From assembly GCA_016192205.1 (NCBI GenBank), contig JACPUP010000029.1, positions 1-55,578 of the forward strand: a DNA stretch of 55,578 nucleotides, read 5' to 3'. The stretch is from Candidatus Kerfeldbacteria bacterium (GTDB lineage Bacteria; Patescibacteriota; Patescibacteriia; SBBC01; JACPUP01). The translations under genes were made by a program, and so were the position numbers. Under the pieces are notes generated by a model. The model was given only the letters and a program-made list of their open reading frames with translations, was not told the origin of the DNA and did no database searches. Positions 34,950 through 43,804 of this stretch are shown here, piece by piece. Within the stretch, counting starts at the first letter, position 1, and the number at the start of each line of letters is the position of its first letter.

Positions 34950-36200
34950 ATGCGCGCCTCCAACCTCTTCGCTCCCAGCCGAAAGGAACTCCCGAAAGAT
35001 GAGACGAGCACGAACGCGCAACTCTTGCTCCGGGCTGGCTACGTCGACAAACTCATGGCCGGCGTCTACTCGCTCCTGCCGCTCGGCCTGACCGTACAGC
35101 GCCACATCGAGCGTATCATCCGCGAGGAGATGAACGCACTCGGCGCACAGGAGCTCCTCTTGCCGGCGCTCCACCCGAAATCCCTGTGGGACGTCACTGG
35201 CCGCTGGGCGACGCTGGCTGACATCATGTACCAGTTCCGCGATCATCAGGATCGCTCCGTGGGGCTGGGGACAACCCATGAAGAGGTCATCACTGACATC
35301 GTGGCGCACAGCGTGACGTCCTACCGTGACCTCCCCCTCAAAGTCTACCAAATCCAGACGAAGTTCCGCGACGAGCCCCGCGCCAAATCAGGGCTCATTC
35401 GTCTGCGCGAGTTCACGATGAAGGATTTGTACACCTTCCACGCGGACGCGGCCGACCTCGCAACCTGCTACGACCAGGTTCAAGCTGCCTACCGCACGAT
35501 CTTCGAGCGCTGCGGCCTCAAGGCAAAAATCATCGAAGCCTCTGGCGGTGCTTTCACCAAAGAATTTTCCCACGAGTTTTCCGTTGTGAGCGACGCGGGC
35601 GAAGACCGCATCGTGTTCTGCCCGGCCTGCGACGTCGCCCAGAACAAAGAGATTGCTCGGGTCAAGGGTGGCCAACTGTGTCCCAACGGCGATGGCACGC
35701 TCGCCGAAGCGAAAGCCGTTGAGGTCGGCAACATTTTCAAGCTCGGCACGCGGTTCTCCGAAGCGCTCCACGCTGTCTTCCGCGATGCCCACGGCCGTGA
35801 GCAGCCGATGCACATGGCGTCGTACGGAATTGGACCGGGTCGGGTACTGGCAACCATCGTTGAGGTTCACCACGATGAGCAGGGGATTGTCTGGCCGGCC
35901 AGCGTCAGCCCCTCCCTGGCGACGATCATCTCCCTCGGTGCGGAACCTGCTGCCGCAGCCTTGTACCGAGCTTGCGAAAAAGCCGGGGTTCCCGTACTCT
36001 ACGCCGACCGCGCTGGTAGTGCCGGCGAGCAGTTCGCCACCGCCGACCTCCTCGGTTTTCCCGTGCGCATCGTCGCCTCGAAGAAAACCGGCGCCAAACT
36101 TGAATGGAAACGCCGAGACGAAGACACCCTTGAGCTCGTCACCCCAGCGGAAGCGCTCAAACGTCTGACCGCGCTCGAACGGGAACGCTATGCTCGCTAG
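34950..36200 (+). CDS. proS: Prolyl-tRNA synthetase without the INS editing domain
   Basis: A 416-residue ProRS; the usual bacterial type has about 570. Class II motif 2 is FRDEPRAKSGLIR and motif 3 is GIGPGRVLA. A segment with FCPACD and CPNGDG joins the two halves where the about 180-residue INS domain, which edits Ala-tRNA-Pro, normally lies. INS is therefore missing, while the C-terminal anticodon-binding domain (about 320-410) is present. No separate ProXp/YbaK editing gene appears in this window. I chose the ATG at 34950, four bases after rseP. The next gene overlaps by 11 bases. Confidence 0.93.
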   Translation: MRASNLFAPSRKELPKDETSTNAQLLLRAGYVDKLMAGVYSLLPLGLTVQRHIERIIREEMNALGAQELLLPALHPKSLWDVTGRWATLADIMYQFRDHQDRSVGLGTTHEEVITDIVAHSVTSYRDLPLKVYQIQTKFRDEPRAKSGLIRLREFTMKDLYTFHADAADLATCYDQVQAAYRTIFERCGLKAKIIEASGGAFTKEFSHEFSVVSDAGEDRIVFCPACDVAQNKEIARVKGGQLCPNGDGTLAEAKAVEVGNIFKLGTRFSEALHAVFRDAHGREQPMHMASYGIGPGRVLATIVEVHHDEQGIVWPASVSPSLATIISLGAEPAAAALYRACEKAGVPVLYADRAGSAGEQFATADLLGFPVRIVASKKTGAKLEWKRRDEDTLELVTPAEALKRLTALERERYAR

Positions 36201-37245
36201 ACTCCTGGGACGCTTTTCCCACGACATGGGCATTGACCTCGGCACGGCCAACACGCTCGTCTACGTCAAGGACCGAGGGATTGTCATCAATGAGCCATCG
36301 GTCGTAGCCGTGAACACGCGGACGAACGAAATCCTGGCCGTGGGCGATGACGCGCGACAGATGGTCGGCAAAACGCCCGGGCACATCGTCGCAACGCGGC
36401 CACTCGTGGACGGCGTGATCTCGGACTTCGAAATCACCGAACGGATGCTCAGACACTTCATCGAGAAGGTCCACCGCGAATCGTTTGCGTTCCTCCCGCG
36501 GCCGCGGATCGTCATCGGCATTCCGCTCGGCGTCACCGAAGTGGAACGCAAGGCCGTCGAGGATGCCACGCTTCGGGCCGGCGCCCGCGAGGTCTTCCTG
36601 ATTGAAGAACCCATGGCCGCCGCCATCGGCATCCGCTTGCCAGTCCAGGATGCCTCGGGGAACATGGTCGTGGACATTGGCGGCGGCACGACCGAGATCG
36701 CCGTCATCTCTCTGGGCGGCGTCGTCAGTTGGCGTTCGCTCCGGGTGGCCGGCGCCGAGCTCAACGAGAACATCGTCGCGTATGCTCGGGACCAATTCAA
36801 CCTGCTCATTGGCGAGCGAACCGCCGAGGAGGTGAAGATCAACATCGGCACCGTGGTGCCGGACGCCGAGCCGCTCGAAATGAAAATGCGCGGACGGGAT
36901 CTCATCTCTGGCCTCCCGAAAGAGGTTTCCATCACCAGCGAGCAAACGCGCGAGGCCCTGAACCGTTCCGCCAAGCTCATCGTCGATAACATCAAGGCGA
37001 CCATTGAGGACACGCCGCCTGAACTCGTGGCCGATATCTTCAAGCGGGGGATTGTCCTGACCGGTGGTGGCGCACTCCTCCGTGGTCTCGCAACCTTCCT
37101 GCACCGCGAGACGCAGGTCCCGGTTCATGTCGCCGACGATCCGCTCACCTGCGTGGTGCGGGGAACGGGTATCGTGCTGGACGACTTGGAAACGCTGCGG
37201 GACGTCCTGGTCCCAACCGAGACCGACGACGCATTCTCCACGTAG
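36190..37245 (+). CDS. mreB: Rod-shape-determining protein MreB (mreBCD copy)
   Basis: A 351-residue MreB. Phosphate 1 MGIDLGTANTLVYV, phosphate 2 DIGGGTTEIAVISLGG and the adenosine site TGGGALLRGL are all intact. It leads mreC, mreD and mrdA in the classic elongasome order and overlaps proS by 11 bases. This is the likely housekeeping copy. A second mreB lies at 28927. Confidence 0.95.
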   Translation: MLARLLGRFSHDMGIDLGTANTLVYVKDRGIVINEPSVVAVNTRTNEILAVGDDARQMVGKTPGHIVATRPLVDGVISDFEITERMLRHFIEKVHRESFAFLPRPRIVIGIPLGVTEVERKAVEDATLRAGAREVFLIEEPMAAAIGIRLPVQDASGNMVVDIGGGTTEIAVISLGGVVSWRSLRVAGAELNENIVAYARDQFNLLIGERTAEEVKINIGTVVPDAEPLEMKMRGRDLISGLPKEVSITSEQTREALNRSAKLIVDNIKATIEDTPPELVADIFKRGIVLTGGGALLRGLATFLHRETQVPVHVADDPLTCVVRGTGIVLDDLETLRDVLVPTETDDAFST

Positions 37246-37248
37246 TGT

Positions 37249-38067
37249 ATGGCGCGCCCCACCCTGCGGCCAGCGCGAACCGTCCTCGTCATCATCGGCC
37301 TTGCCATCGTCGGGTTCTTTGCGCTCCATCGCATTGGCGCACTGCGCCCGCTGGAAGGATTCGGCGTCCGCGTGTTTGCGCCACTCCAATCCGGGCTGGC
37401 GCGTGCGGCCCAGAGCGTCCAAGCCTTCGGCCAATCCATCGCTGGCACGCGCTCCATCCATGAGGAGAACGAGCAGCTACGCGATACCCTCGCTGCCGCG
37501 CTGGCCGAGAATGAACGCTTACGTCTTGATCGAGAGGAAGCGGTCGAGGTCGACCGGGCGCTCCAGTTCCTCGGTGAGCGTTCCTGGACCGGGACGGTCG
37601 CCCGCGTCGTCGGGCGATCCCCAGACCCAACCTTCCAACTGTTCCTCGTCAACCGCGGACGGAGCCAGGGGGTGCTCCCGGGCGCAGCGGTCATCGTCGG
37701 CGACGGCGTGTTGGTAGGGAAAGTTCTCGAGAGCGAACCCGAATCAGCCCGCTTCATTGTCTTGACTGATTCCCACGCGCGCGTGGCCGGTCGCGTCGAG
37801 AACGAACGGCACAGCCAGGGCATCCTAACCGGCGAGCATGGCCTTTCCCTCCGCATGGACCTACTCGAGAAAACCGACCCCGTGGAACCTGGTACGTTAG
37901 TCGTCACCTCCGGGATTGAACAGGGGATTCCCGCCGGCCTCGTCATCGGTCGCATCACCGCAGTTGAGCAACGCCCTGGGGACCTCTTCCAGTCGGCATC
38001 GGTCGACGCGGTCGCCACTGTACGGTCGCTGACCGTCGTCACGATCCTCACGTTCGACCATGCGTAA
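37249..38067 (+). CDS. mreC: Rod-shape-determining protein MreC
   Basis: A 272-residue MreC: a short cytosolic tail, one membrane helix (about 12-30), a coiled coil (about 65-105) and the two-barrel outer domain with NRGRSQGVLPGAAVIVGDGVLVGKV. It scaffolds MreB, MreD, RodA and PBP2 on the outer face. It starts three bases after mreB and overlaps mreD by eight. Confidence 0.94.
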   Translation: MARPTLRPARTVLVIIGLAIVGFFALHRIGALRPLEGFGVRVFAPLQSGLARAAQSVQAFGQSIAGTRSIHEENEQLRDTLAAALAENERLRLDREEAVEVDRALQFLGERSWTGTVARVVGRSPDPTFQLFLVNRGRSQGVLPGAAVIVGDGVLVGKVLESEPESARFIVLTDSHARVAGRVENERHSQGILTGEHGLSLRMDLLEKTDPVEPGTLVVTSGIEQGIPAGLVIGRITAVEQRPGDLFQSASVDAVATVRSLTVVTILTFDHA

Positions 38068-38593
38068 ACAGGCACTCCTCTTCCTCACCTTCGTGCTGCT
38101 GGCGCACCTCCAGGTGTCCTGGCTCAACCTCACCAACCCGACCCTCACGTTTAACCTGCCCTGGACCCTCCTCTTGCTGCTCATGCCCTTCGTCCGACCA
38201 CCGCTGCTGGCGAGCGCCGCAATCGGCATGGCACTCACGCTCGATTACCTCTCGGCGCTCCCCTTCGGCAGCTACCTCATGAGTACGGGTGCGACCCTCG
38301 CGCTCCTCACCCTCTCGGCCCGCCGCATTCCCGTTCGACAACACCGACTGTTTCGACTCCTGACGATCGGCCTCGGTTCGCTCCTCATGTTCGGCCTGCT
38401 CGTGAGCGTCTCCACCGCACTCGCGGTTGTGGGTCTCGCGCCATTCGCTTTCGCACTCGACAGCCGCATTTTCAGCGAATGGGCGATCTTCCTTGGCTGG
38501 AATCTCCTGCTCTCCGGCGGAGCGTTCGTCATCGTGCTCCTCATCCGTCGCCTGGCCGCCCCGCACTTCTTCCTCCGCCATGAAACCCCATAA
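38060..38593 (+). CDS. mreD: Rod-shape-determining protein MreD-like membrane protein
   Basis: A 177-residue protein with about five hydrophobic helices, as in MreD. Sequence conservation in this family is low, so position between mreC and mrdA carries much of the call. LDYLSALPFGSYLMS resembles the conserved small-residue helix of MreD. It overlaps mreC by eight bases and mrdA by 14. Confidence 0.85.
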   Translation: MRKQALLFLTFVLLAHLQVSWLNLTNPTLTFNLPWTLLLLLMPFVRPPLLASAAIGMALTLDYLSALPFGSYLMSTGATLALLTLSARRIPVRQHRLFRLLTIGLGSLLMFGLLVSVSTALAVVGLAPFAFALDSRIFSEWAIFLGWNLLLSGGAFVIVLLIRRLAAPHFFLRHETP

Positions 38594-40487
38594 TCCCTTC
38601 GAACCGTTCCTCCCACACGAGGATATCCGGTCGCGGCGCGTGGTTGGTTGGCACCGCGAAACAACCGTCGACGATTTTCTCGATGCGCCCGACCGCGCGG
38701 CCATGAAGCAGCGGTTCGCGTTTCCGCGCCTCCGGCTTCTGTCGGTGCTGGTGCTGGTGACCGCCGTGGTCTTCACGTTTCGCCTCCTGCAGTTGCAGCT
38801 CGTCCGCGGCGCCGAGCTCCGGGACCAATCTGAATCGAACCGCGTCAAGCGCGAGCTGCTCCTGGCGTCGCGCGGCATACTCTTCGACCGGAATCACGTA
38901 CCGCTCACAGCCAACCACCCGCGGTTCACCGTGACGGTGATCCCGGCAGAACTCGCAGTCGAACCAGCCACCCGGGCAACCGTCCTCGAAGCACTCGCGA
39001 CGATCGTTGGTCAGCCAGCCGACGACGTCCGGGCGGCGCTGGAACATCCCGGTGACGACGGGCGCGTGGAACTCGACGTGGAACTGACGCACGAGCAGGC
39101 CATCAACCTCGACGTGCGCTTTGGCGACACGCCCGGCATTGCCGTCGACGCGCAACCGCTCCGGACGTACACACTCGGTCCGGCCAGCAGCCACCTGCTC
39201 GGCACCCTCGGCAAACCGACCCAGGAAGAGGTGGAGAACGGTTACGCGCCCGTCGAGACGCTCGGGAAGAGCGGCTTGGAAGCGGTATTTGAGGAAACAC
39301 TGCGTGGCCGCAACGGCGTCCAGGACATCGAACGAGACAGTGCCAACCGCGAGCAACGCGTCATCGCGACCGAGCGTCCGCGTCCGGGCGCCAACCTCGT
39401 TCTCACGATCGACGGCGAACTCCAGCAACACCTCTACGACGAGCTGACGGCCGCGATCAAACGCGTGCACGCTCCGGCTGGGGCGGCCGTGGCCATCGAC
39501 CCGCGGACTGGGGACGTCCTCGGGCTCGTGTCCGTTCCGGGATACGACCCGAATGCGTTCTCCCGCGGACTGACCCCAGAGGCGTTCGCTGCACTTTCGT
39601 CTGATGCGCGCCTTCCGCTCTTCAACCGCGCCATTGCCGGTGAGTACCCGTCAGGCTCCACCATCAAGCCATTCATCGCCGCGTCCGCCCTCGACGAGCG
39701 CATTATCACCCCGTCGACCAGCGTGCAGTCGGTCGGCGGCATCCAGATCGGCCAGTGGTTTTTCCCCGACTGGAAACCCGGTGGTCACGGCACAACTGAC
39801 GTCCGGAAAGCCATCGCCGAATCGGTCAACACGTTCTTCTATATGGTGGGCGGCGGGACCGATGACTTCCGCGGACTCGGGATAGAAACGATGACCACGC
39901 ACGTTCGTCGCTTTGGCTTCGGATCAGCCACCGGCATTGACCTGCCGGGCGAACGGAGCGGATTCCTTCCATCCATGGCCTGGAAAGAGGAGGTCAAGGG
40001 CGATCGCTGGTACATCGGCGATACCTACCACTTCGCCATCGGCCAGGGTGACCTGCTCGTGACACCACTGCAACTCGCCAGCGGTGTCGCCACCATTGCC
40101 AACGGCGGCACGCGGTACCGACCGCACCTCGTCTCCGCCATCACGTCAGCCGAGGGGGAGACGCTTAAAACGTTCCCGCCCGAGGTCGAAGACCGCCGCG
40201 CCGCCGGCACGAGCAGCATTGGCGTCGTCCGCGAAGGCATGCGACAAACCGTCCTCTCCGGAACCGCACAAAGCATGCAGAGTGTCCCGGTCCCGGTCGC
40301 CGGGAAAACCGGCACGGCCCAGTTCGGTGCGAACGACCAAACGCATTCCTGGCTCACCGCCTTCGCCCCCTATGACGAACCAACGATAGCACTCGCGGTC
40401 CTCGTCGAGGCCGGCGGCGAGGGAACGGATGCGGCGCTGCCAGTTGCCCGATCGGTGCTTTCCTGGTATTTTTCTCGGAGTCAGTAA
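38580..40487 (+). CDS. mrdA: Penicillin-binding protein 2 (elongation transpeptidase)
   Basis: A 635-residue class B PBP. One membrane helix near 50-72 follows a charged cytosolic tail. The dimerisation/pedestal domain begins with LLLASRGILFDRN. The transpeptidase domain carries all three signatures: S360-x-x-K363 (STIK), S415-V-N and K576-T-G. It cross-links peptidoglycan during cell elongation with MreBCD and RodA (rodA is not in the window). The start at 38580 overlaps mreD by 14 bases; an upstream frame is shadow. Confidence 0.95.
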   Translation: MKPHNPFEPFLPHEDIRSRRVVGWHRETTVDDFLDAPDRAAMKQRFAFPRLRLLSVLVLVTAVVFTFRLLQLQLVRGAELRDQSESNRVKRELLLASRGILFDRNHVPLTANHPRFTVTVIPAELAVEPATRATVLEALATIVGQPADDVRAALEHPGDDGRVELDVELTHEQAINLDVRFGDTPGIAVDAQPLRTYTLGPASSHLLGTLGKPTQEEVENGYAPVETLGKSGLEAVFEETLRGRNGVQDIERDSANREQRVIATERPRPGANLVLTIDGELQQHLYDELTAAIKRVHAPAGAAVAIDPRTGDVLGLVSVPGYDPNAFSRGLTPEAFAALSSDARLPLFNRAIAGEYPSGSTIKPFIAASALDERIITPSTSVQSVGGIQIGQWFFPDWKPGGHGTTDVRKAIAESVNTFFYMVGGGTDDFRGLGIETMTTHVRRFGFGSATGIDLPGERSGFLPSMAWKEEVKGDRWYIGDTYHFAIGQGDLLVTPLQLASGVATIANGGTRYRPHLVSAITSAEGETLKTFPPEVEDRRAAGTSSIGVVREGMRQTVLSGTAQSMQSVPVPVAGKTGTAQFGANDQTHSWLTAFAPYDEPTIALAVLVEAGGEGTDAALPVARSVLSWYFSRSQ

Positions 40488-40508
40488 CTGCTTATCCACA
40501 CCTCACGT

Positions 40509-40973
40509 ATGGTTGACGACCAAATAATCCTCACGCCGGAAGGGTACGAACGCGCCCGCAACGAATTGGACCTGCTCAAGAACGTCAAACGGAAAGAAAT
40601 CGCCGCGCGGATCCAAGACGCGAAAGAACTCGGCGACCTGTCGGAGAACGCCGAGTACGCCGAAGCCAAGAACGAGCAATCCTTCATCGAAGGCCGCATC
40701 ATCGAACTGGAGAACCTCCTGAAGACGGCGACGGTCATCGAAACACCATCAGACTCGAGCGTCGTCCACATCGGCTCCCAGGTCACGGTCAAACAGGGGA
40801 CGAGCCAGCGAACGTTCATCATTGTCGGCTCGAATGAGGCCGACCCCACGAATGGGAAGATTTCGAACGAATCGCCGCTCGGCAAGGCCTTCATCGGGAA
40901 GAAAGCTGGGGCCGACGTCACGGTCGCCACTCCGGCGGGCGAGACGACGTTCTCCATCGTTTCCATCGGGTAG
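40509..40973 (+). CDS. greA: Transcript cleavage factor GreA
   Basis: A 154-residue GreA. The N-terminal coiled coil carries the acidic tip in GDLSENAEYAEAK, with D/E residues that assist cleavage of backtracked RNA by RNA polymerase. The C-terminal FKBP-like domain ends in SNESPLGKAFIGKKAGADVTV. It follows mrdA after 21 bases without a clear promoter. Confidence 0.96.
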   Translation: MVDDQIILTPEGYERARNELDLLKNVKRKEIAARIQDAKELGDLSENAEYAEAKNEQSFIEGRIIELENLLKTATVIETPSDSSVVHIGSQVTVKQGTSQRTFIIVGSNEADPTNGKISNESPLGKAFIGKKAGADVTVATPAGETTFSIVSIG

Positions 40974-40984
40974 GCCTTCCTGGC

Positions 40985-41014
40985 TTGCGTCGACGTCGAG
41001 ACGTCGGCTACACT
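40985..41014 (+). promoter_or_regulatory. Predicted promoter of lysS with palindrome in the spacer
   Basis: TTGCGT at 40985-40990 and TACACT at 41009-41014 with an 18-base spacer. The spacer holds a perfect inverted repeat, CGACGT-4-ACGTCG (40991-41006), which could be an operator. The start site would lie within two or three bases of the lysS ATG, so the mRNA is probably leaderless. Confidence 0.5.
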
Positions 41015-41022
41015 ACAAGCCC

Positions 41023-42525
41023 ATGGGCAACGCGCGCGAGCTCGACCAGATTGTCGTGAGGCGGCAGAAGCTTGAGGAGCTCCGCCGGCTTGGGATTGAC
41101 CCGTACCCGGCGCGCATCACACCGCCGACCAGCGCAACGTCCTTCATCCAATCCATTGATCAAAGGGCCTCGGCGCGCGCAACCGTGGCCGGCCGCGTGC
41201 TCGCGATCCGGTTGCACGGCGGCTCGTGTTTTTGCTCGTTATCCGATGGGACGGCGACGCTCCAACTCTATCTGAAGCGAGACGCACTCGGCGACTGGTA
41301 CGATCGCTGGACGAAGCTCCTGGATGCAGGCGACATCGTTCAAGCCACGGGCACGCCCATGCGGACGAAGCGGGGGGAACCGACGATGCTCGTGTCCGAG
41401 CTCCGGTTGCTCACGAAGTCCCTCCGACCGCTGCCGGCAAAATGGCACGGCTTGGCGGACGTCGAAACGCGCTACCGCAAACGGGAGCTCGATCTCATCG
41501 CCAATCCCGACGTGCGTTTGGTCTTCGAACGCCGTGCGAAACTCATCACGGCCCTCCGTACCTTTCTAGACGGGCGGGGATTTTTGGAGGTTGAGACGCC
41601 CGTGCTCCAATCCATCGCGGGTGGCACGATCGCGCGGCCGTTCATAACGCAACACCACGCGCTCGGTCACGAGTTTTTCCTGCGCATCGCGCCGGAACTC
41701 TACCTCAAACGCTTGGTCGTCGGCGGGCTCAACCGCGTCTACGAGATCGGTCGGTGTTTCCGGAACGAAGGGCTCGATCCGCACCACAACCCCGAATTCA
41801 CCATGGCCGAGTTCTACGTCGCCTACGCAGACTATGCGTGGCTCATGACCTTCACCGAGGAACTCATGGCCACGGTCGTGCGCGCCGTCCTGCAGACAAC
41901 GACGGTCACCGTGGGCGACCACCAACTCGATTTTGCCCCGCCGTATGAGCGTCTCACGTTCCAAGCGGCGCTCCAACGCCACGCCCAGCTTTCACTGACC
42001 GCGACCGACGCGGAGTTGCAACGATTTTCCCAGACAAAAAAACTCGATGTTCCAGCCCAGGCCGGGCGCGGGAAAATTTTCGACGAGGCTTTCAAAACGT
42101 TCGCGCGCGCGGCAATCGTCCAGCCAACGTTCGTCACTGACCACCCCGTCGAATTGTCTCCGCTGGCCAAGCAGCGGGCTGACGACCGGGCCGTGGTCGA
42201 ACGCTTCCAACTCATCGCCGACGGCAGCGAACTCATCAACGCCTATTCTGAGCTCAATGACCCCGAAGAGCAGCAGCGCCGCTTTACCGAAAACCAGGCT
42301 CGCCGCGATCGCGGGGATGAAGAAGCCCACCCGTACGATCCGGACTACCTCGAGGCGCTCGAAACCGGCCTCCCACCAACGGCTGGTTGGGGCTTAGGCC
42401 TTGACCGGTTGGCCATGCTCATGAACAACGTCGGGTCCATCAAAGATGTCATCCTCTTTCCGACCCTCAAACCGAAAACGAAGCGAACCGTGCCACCAGC
42501 GAAGCGGAAGCGAACACGACGGTGA
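41023..42525 (+). CDS. lysS: Lysyl-tRNA synthetase (class II)
   Basis: A 500-residue class II LysRS. The N-terminal OB-fold (about 50-150) binds the anticodon. Motif 2 includes EIGRCFRNEGLDPHHNPEFT, and motif 3 is GWGLGLDRLAML. The last 15 residues are a basic tail (KTKRTVPPAKRKRTRR). It starts at the ATG at 41023 just after its promoter. serS follows after 10 bases. Confidence 0.96.
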   Translation: MGNARELDQIVVRRQKLEELRRLGIDPYPARITPPTSATSFIQSIDQRASARATVAGRVLAIRLHGGSCFCSLSDGTATLQLYLKRDALGDWYDRWTKLLDAGDIVQATGTPMRTKRGEPTMLVSELRLLTKSLRPLPAKWHGLADVETRYRKRELDLIANPDVRLVFERRAKLITALRTFLDGRGFLEVETPVLQSIAGGTIARPFITQHHALGHEFFLRIAPELYLKRLVVGGLNRVYEIGRCFRNEGLDPHHNPEFTMAEFYVAYADYAWLMTFTEELMATVVRAVLQTTTVTVGDHQLDFAPPYERLTFQAALQRHAQLSLTATDAELQRFSQTKKLDVPAQAGRGKIFDEAFKTFARAAIVQPTFVTDHPVELSPLAKQRADDRAVVERFQLIADGSELINAYSELNDPEEQQRRFTENQARRDRGDEEAHPYDPDYLEALETGLPPTAGWGLGLDRLAMLMNNVGSIKDVILFPTLKPKTKRTVPPAKRKRTRR

Positions 42526-42535
42526 AACGCTAAGT

Positions 42536-43798
42536 ATGCTCGATCTCCGGTACATTCGAGCCCACCGCGACCACGTTGAAAACGTTGCTCGCAGCCGCGG
42601 GATCACGGTATCCCTGGACAAGCTCCTCGCGCTGAACGACAAGCTCAGCGAGCTCCGCGGACACCTGGAACGCGCCCAAGCCGAGCGCAATGCCGCATCG
42701 CACGCCATGGCCGGACTCGAGGAGCGTCAGCGCCAGGCCCAACGAGCTTCGCTCAAGGCACTCGGCGACACGGTCACGAAACTCAAGCAGCGCTACGCGG
42801 AACTCGAGCAACGCCAGACCGAGCTCGCATCGGCCGTCCCCAACATCGTGACGGACGACGTCCCACTCGACCCCAACCCCGAGCACAACCGCGTCCTCCG
42901 CGCAGAGGGAGCCAAGCCGACCTTTTCGTTTCCGCCGCGCGACTACCTGACGATTGCCGAAAAGCTCGACCTTATCGATACAGCGCGTGCGGCGAAAGTC
43001 TCGGGGACGCGCTTCGGCTACCTGAAAGGAGCAGCAGCAGAACTTGAGTTTGCCCTGGTGCGCTTTGCCCTCGACTACGTGGCCGAACAAGGATTCATTG
43101 CCGTCGTACCGCCCGTGATGGTTCGCGACGAGGTCATCCGTGGGGTCGGCTACTTGGAAGCTGGCGGAACGCTCGAACGGTACCACCTCGATGCCGACGG
43201 ACTGTACCTCGTGGGATCGGCAGAACACGCACTCGTCCCGCTCCACATGAACGAGCGACTTGCAGCGGACGAACTCCCGCGCCGCTACGCTGGCTTCTCA
43301 ACCTGTTTCCGCCGCGAGGCTGGCGCCGCCGGCAAGGACACGCGCGGGATTCTGCGCGTCCACCAATTCGATAAACTCGAGCTCGTGACAGTGTGCCTCC
43401 CAGAACACGGGGACGAAGAGTTCAACCGCTTGCTCGGCATTGAGGAAGGGTTGCTCCGCGCGCTCGGCCTGCCCTACCGCATTGTGCAGCTGGTGAGTGG
43501 AGACATCCCGTTCCCGCTCGCCAAGACCTACGACGTGGAAACCTGGATGCCAGGCCAGGGCGTCTACCGGGAAACACACTCGTGCAGTACGGCGCTCGAT
43601 TTCCAGGCGCGGCGGCTCAACATCCGCTACCAGCGCGGTGCGGAGCGCGGGTTTGTCCACACGCTCAACGCCACTGGCTTGGCCATCGGTCGCACGCTCA
43701 TCGCCATCATCGAAAACTACCAGACGAAGAAAGGGTTTGCGATTCCGAAAAAACTCCGGCCGTACCTGAATGGCCGGAAGGATGTGACGGCGGAGTAG
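42536..43798 (+). CDS. serS: Seryl-tRNA synthetase
   Basis: A 420-residue SerRS. The N-terminal antiparallel coiled coil (about 27-105), which holds the long arm of tRNA-Ser, is complete. Motif 2 has FRREAGAAGKDTRGILRVHQ and motif 3 NATGLAIGRT. The Ser-binding TVSGTRF-like segment (KVSGTRFGY) is present. The start at 42536 gives MLDLRYIR, the canonical N-terminus. It belongs with lysS upstream and alr downstream. Confidence 0.97.
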   Translation: MLDLRYIRAHRDHVENVARSRGITVSLDKLLALNDKLSELRGHLERAQAERNAASHAMAGLEERQRQAQRASLKALGDTVTKLKQRYAELEQRQTELASAVPNIVTDDVPLDPNPEHNRVLRAEGAKPTFSFPPRDYLTIAEKLDLIDTARAAKVSGTRFGYLKGAAAELEFALVRFALDYVAEQGFIAVVPPVMVRDEVIRGVGYLEAGGTLERYHLDADGLYLVGSAEHALVPLHMNERLAADELPRRYAGFSTCFRREAGAAGKDTRGILRVHQFDKLELVTVCLPEHGDEEFNRLLGIEEGLLRALGLPYRIVQLVSGDIPFPLAKTYDVETWMPGQGVYRETHSCSTALDFQARRLNIRYQRGAERGFVHTLNATGLAIGRTLIAIIENYQTKKGFAIPKKLRPYLNGRKDVTAE

Positions 43799-43804
43799 GG
43801 GAGT

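Noticed and set aside
36157..37461. Long minus-strand open frame opposite mreB/mreC (434 codons)
   Set aside because: High-GC codon bias opens antisense frames. The plus strand here is an unmistakable mreB, and the minus-strand translation has no domain and is rich in Arg, Asp and Gly.
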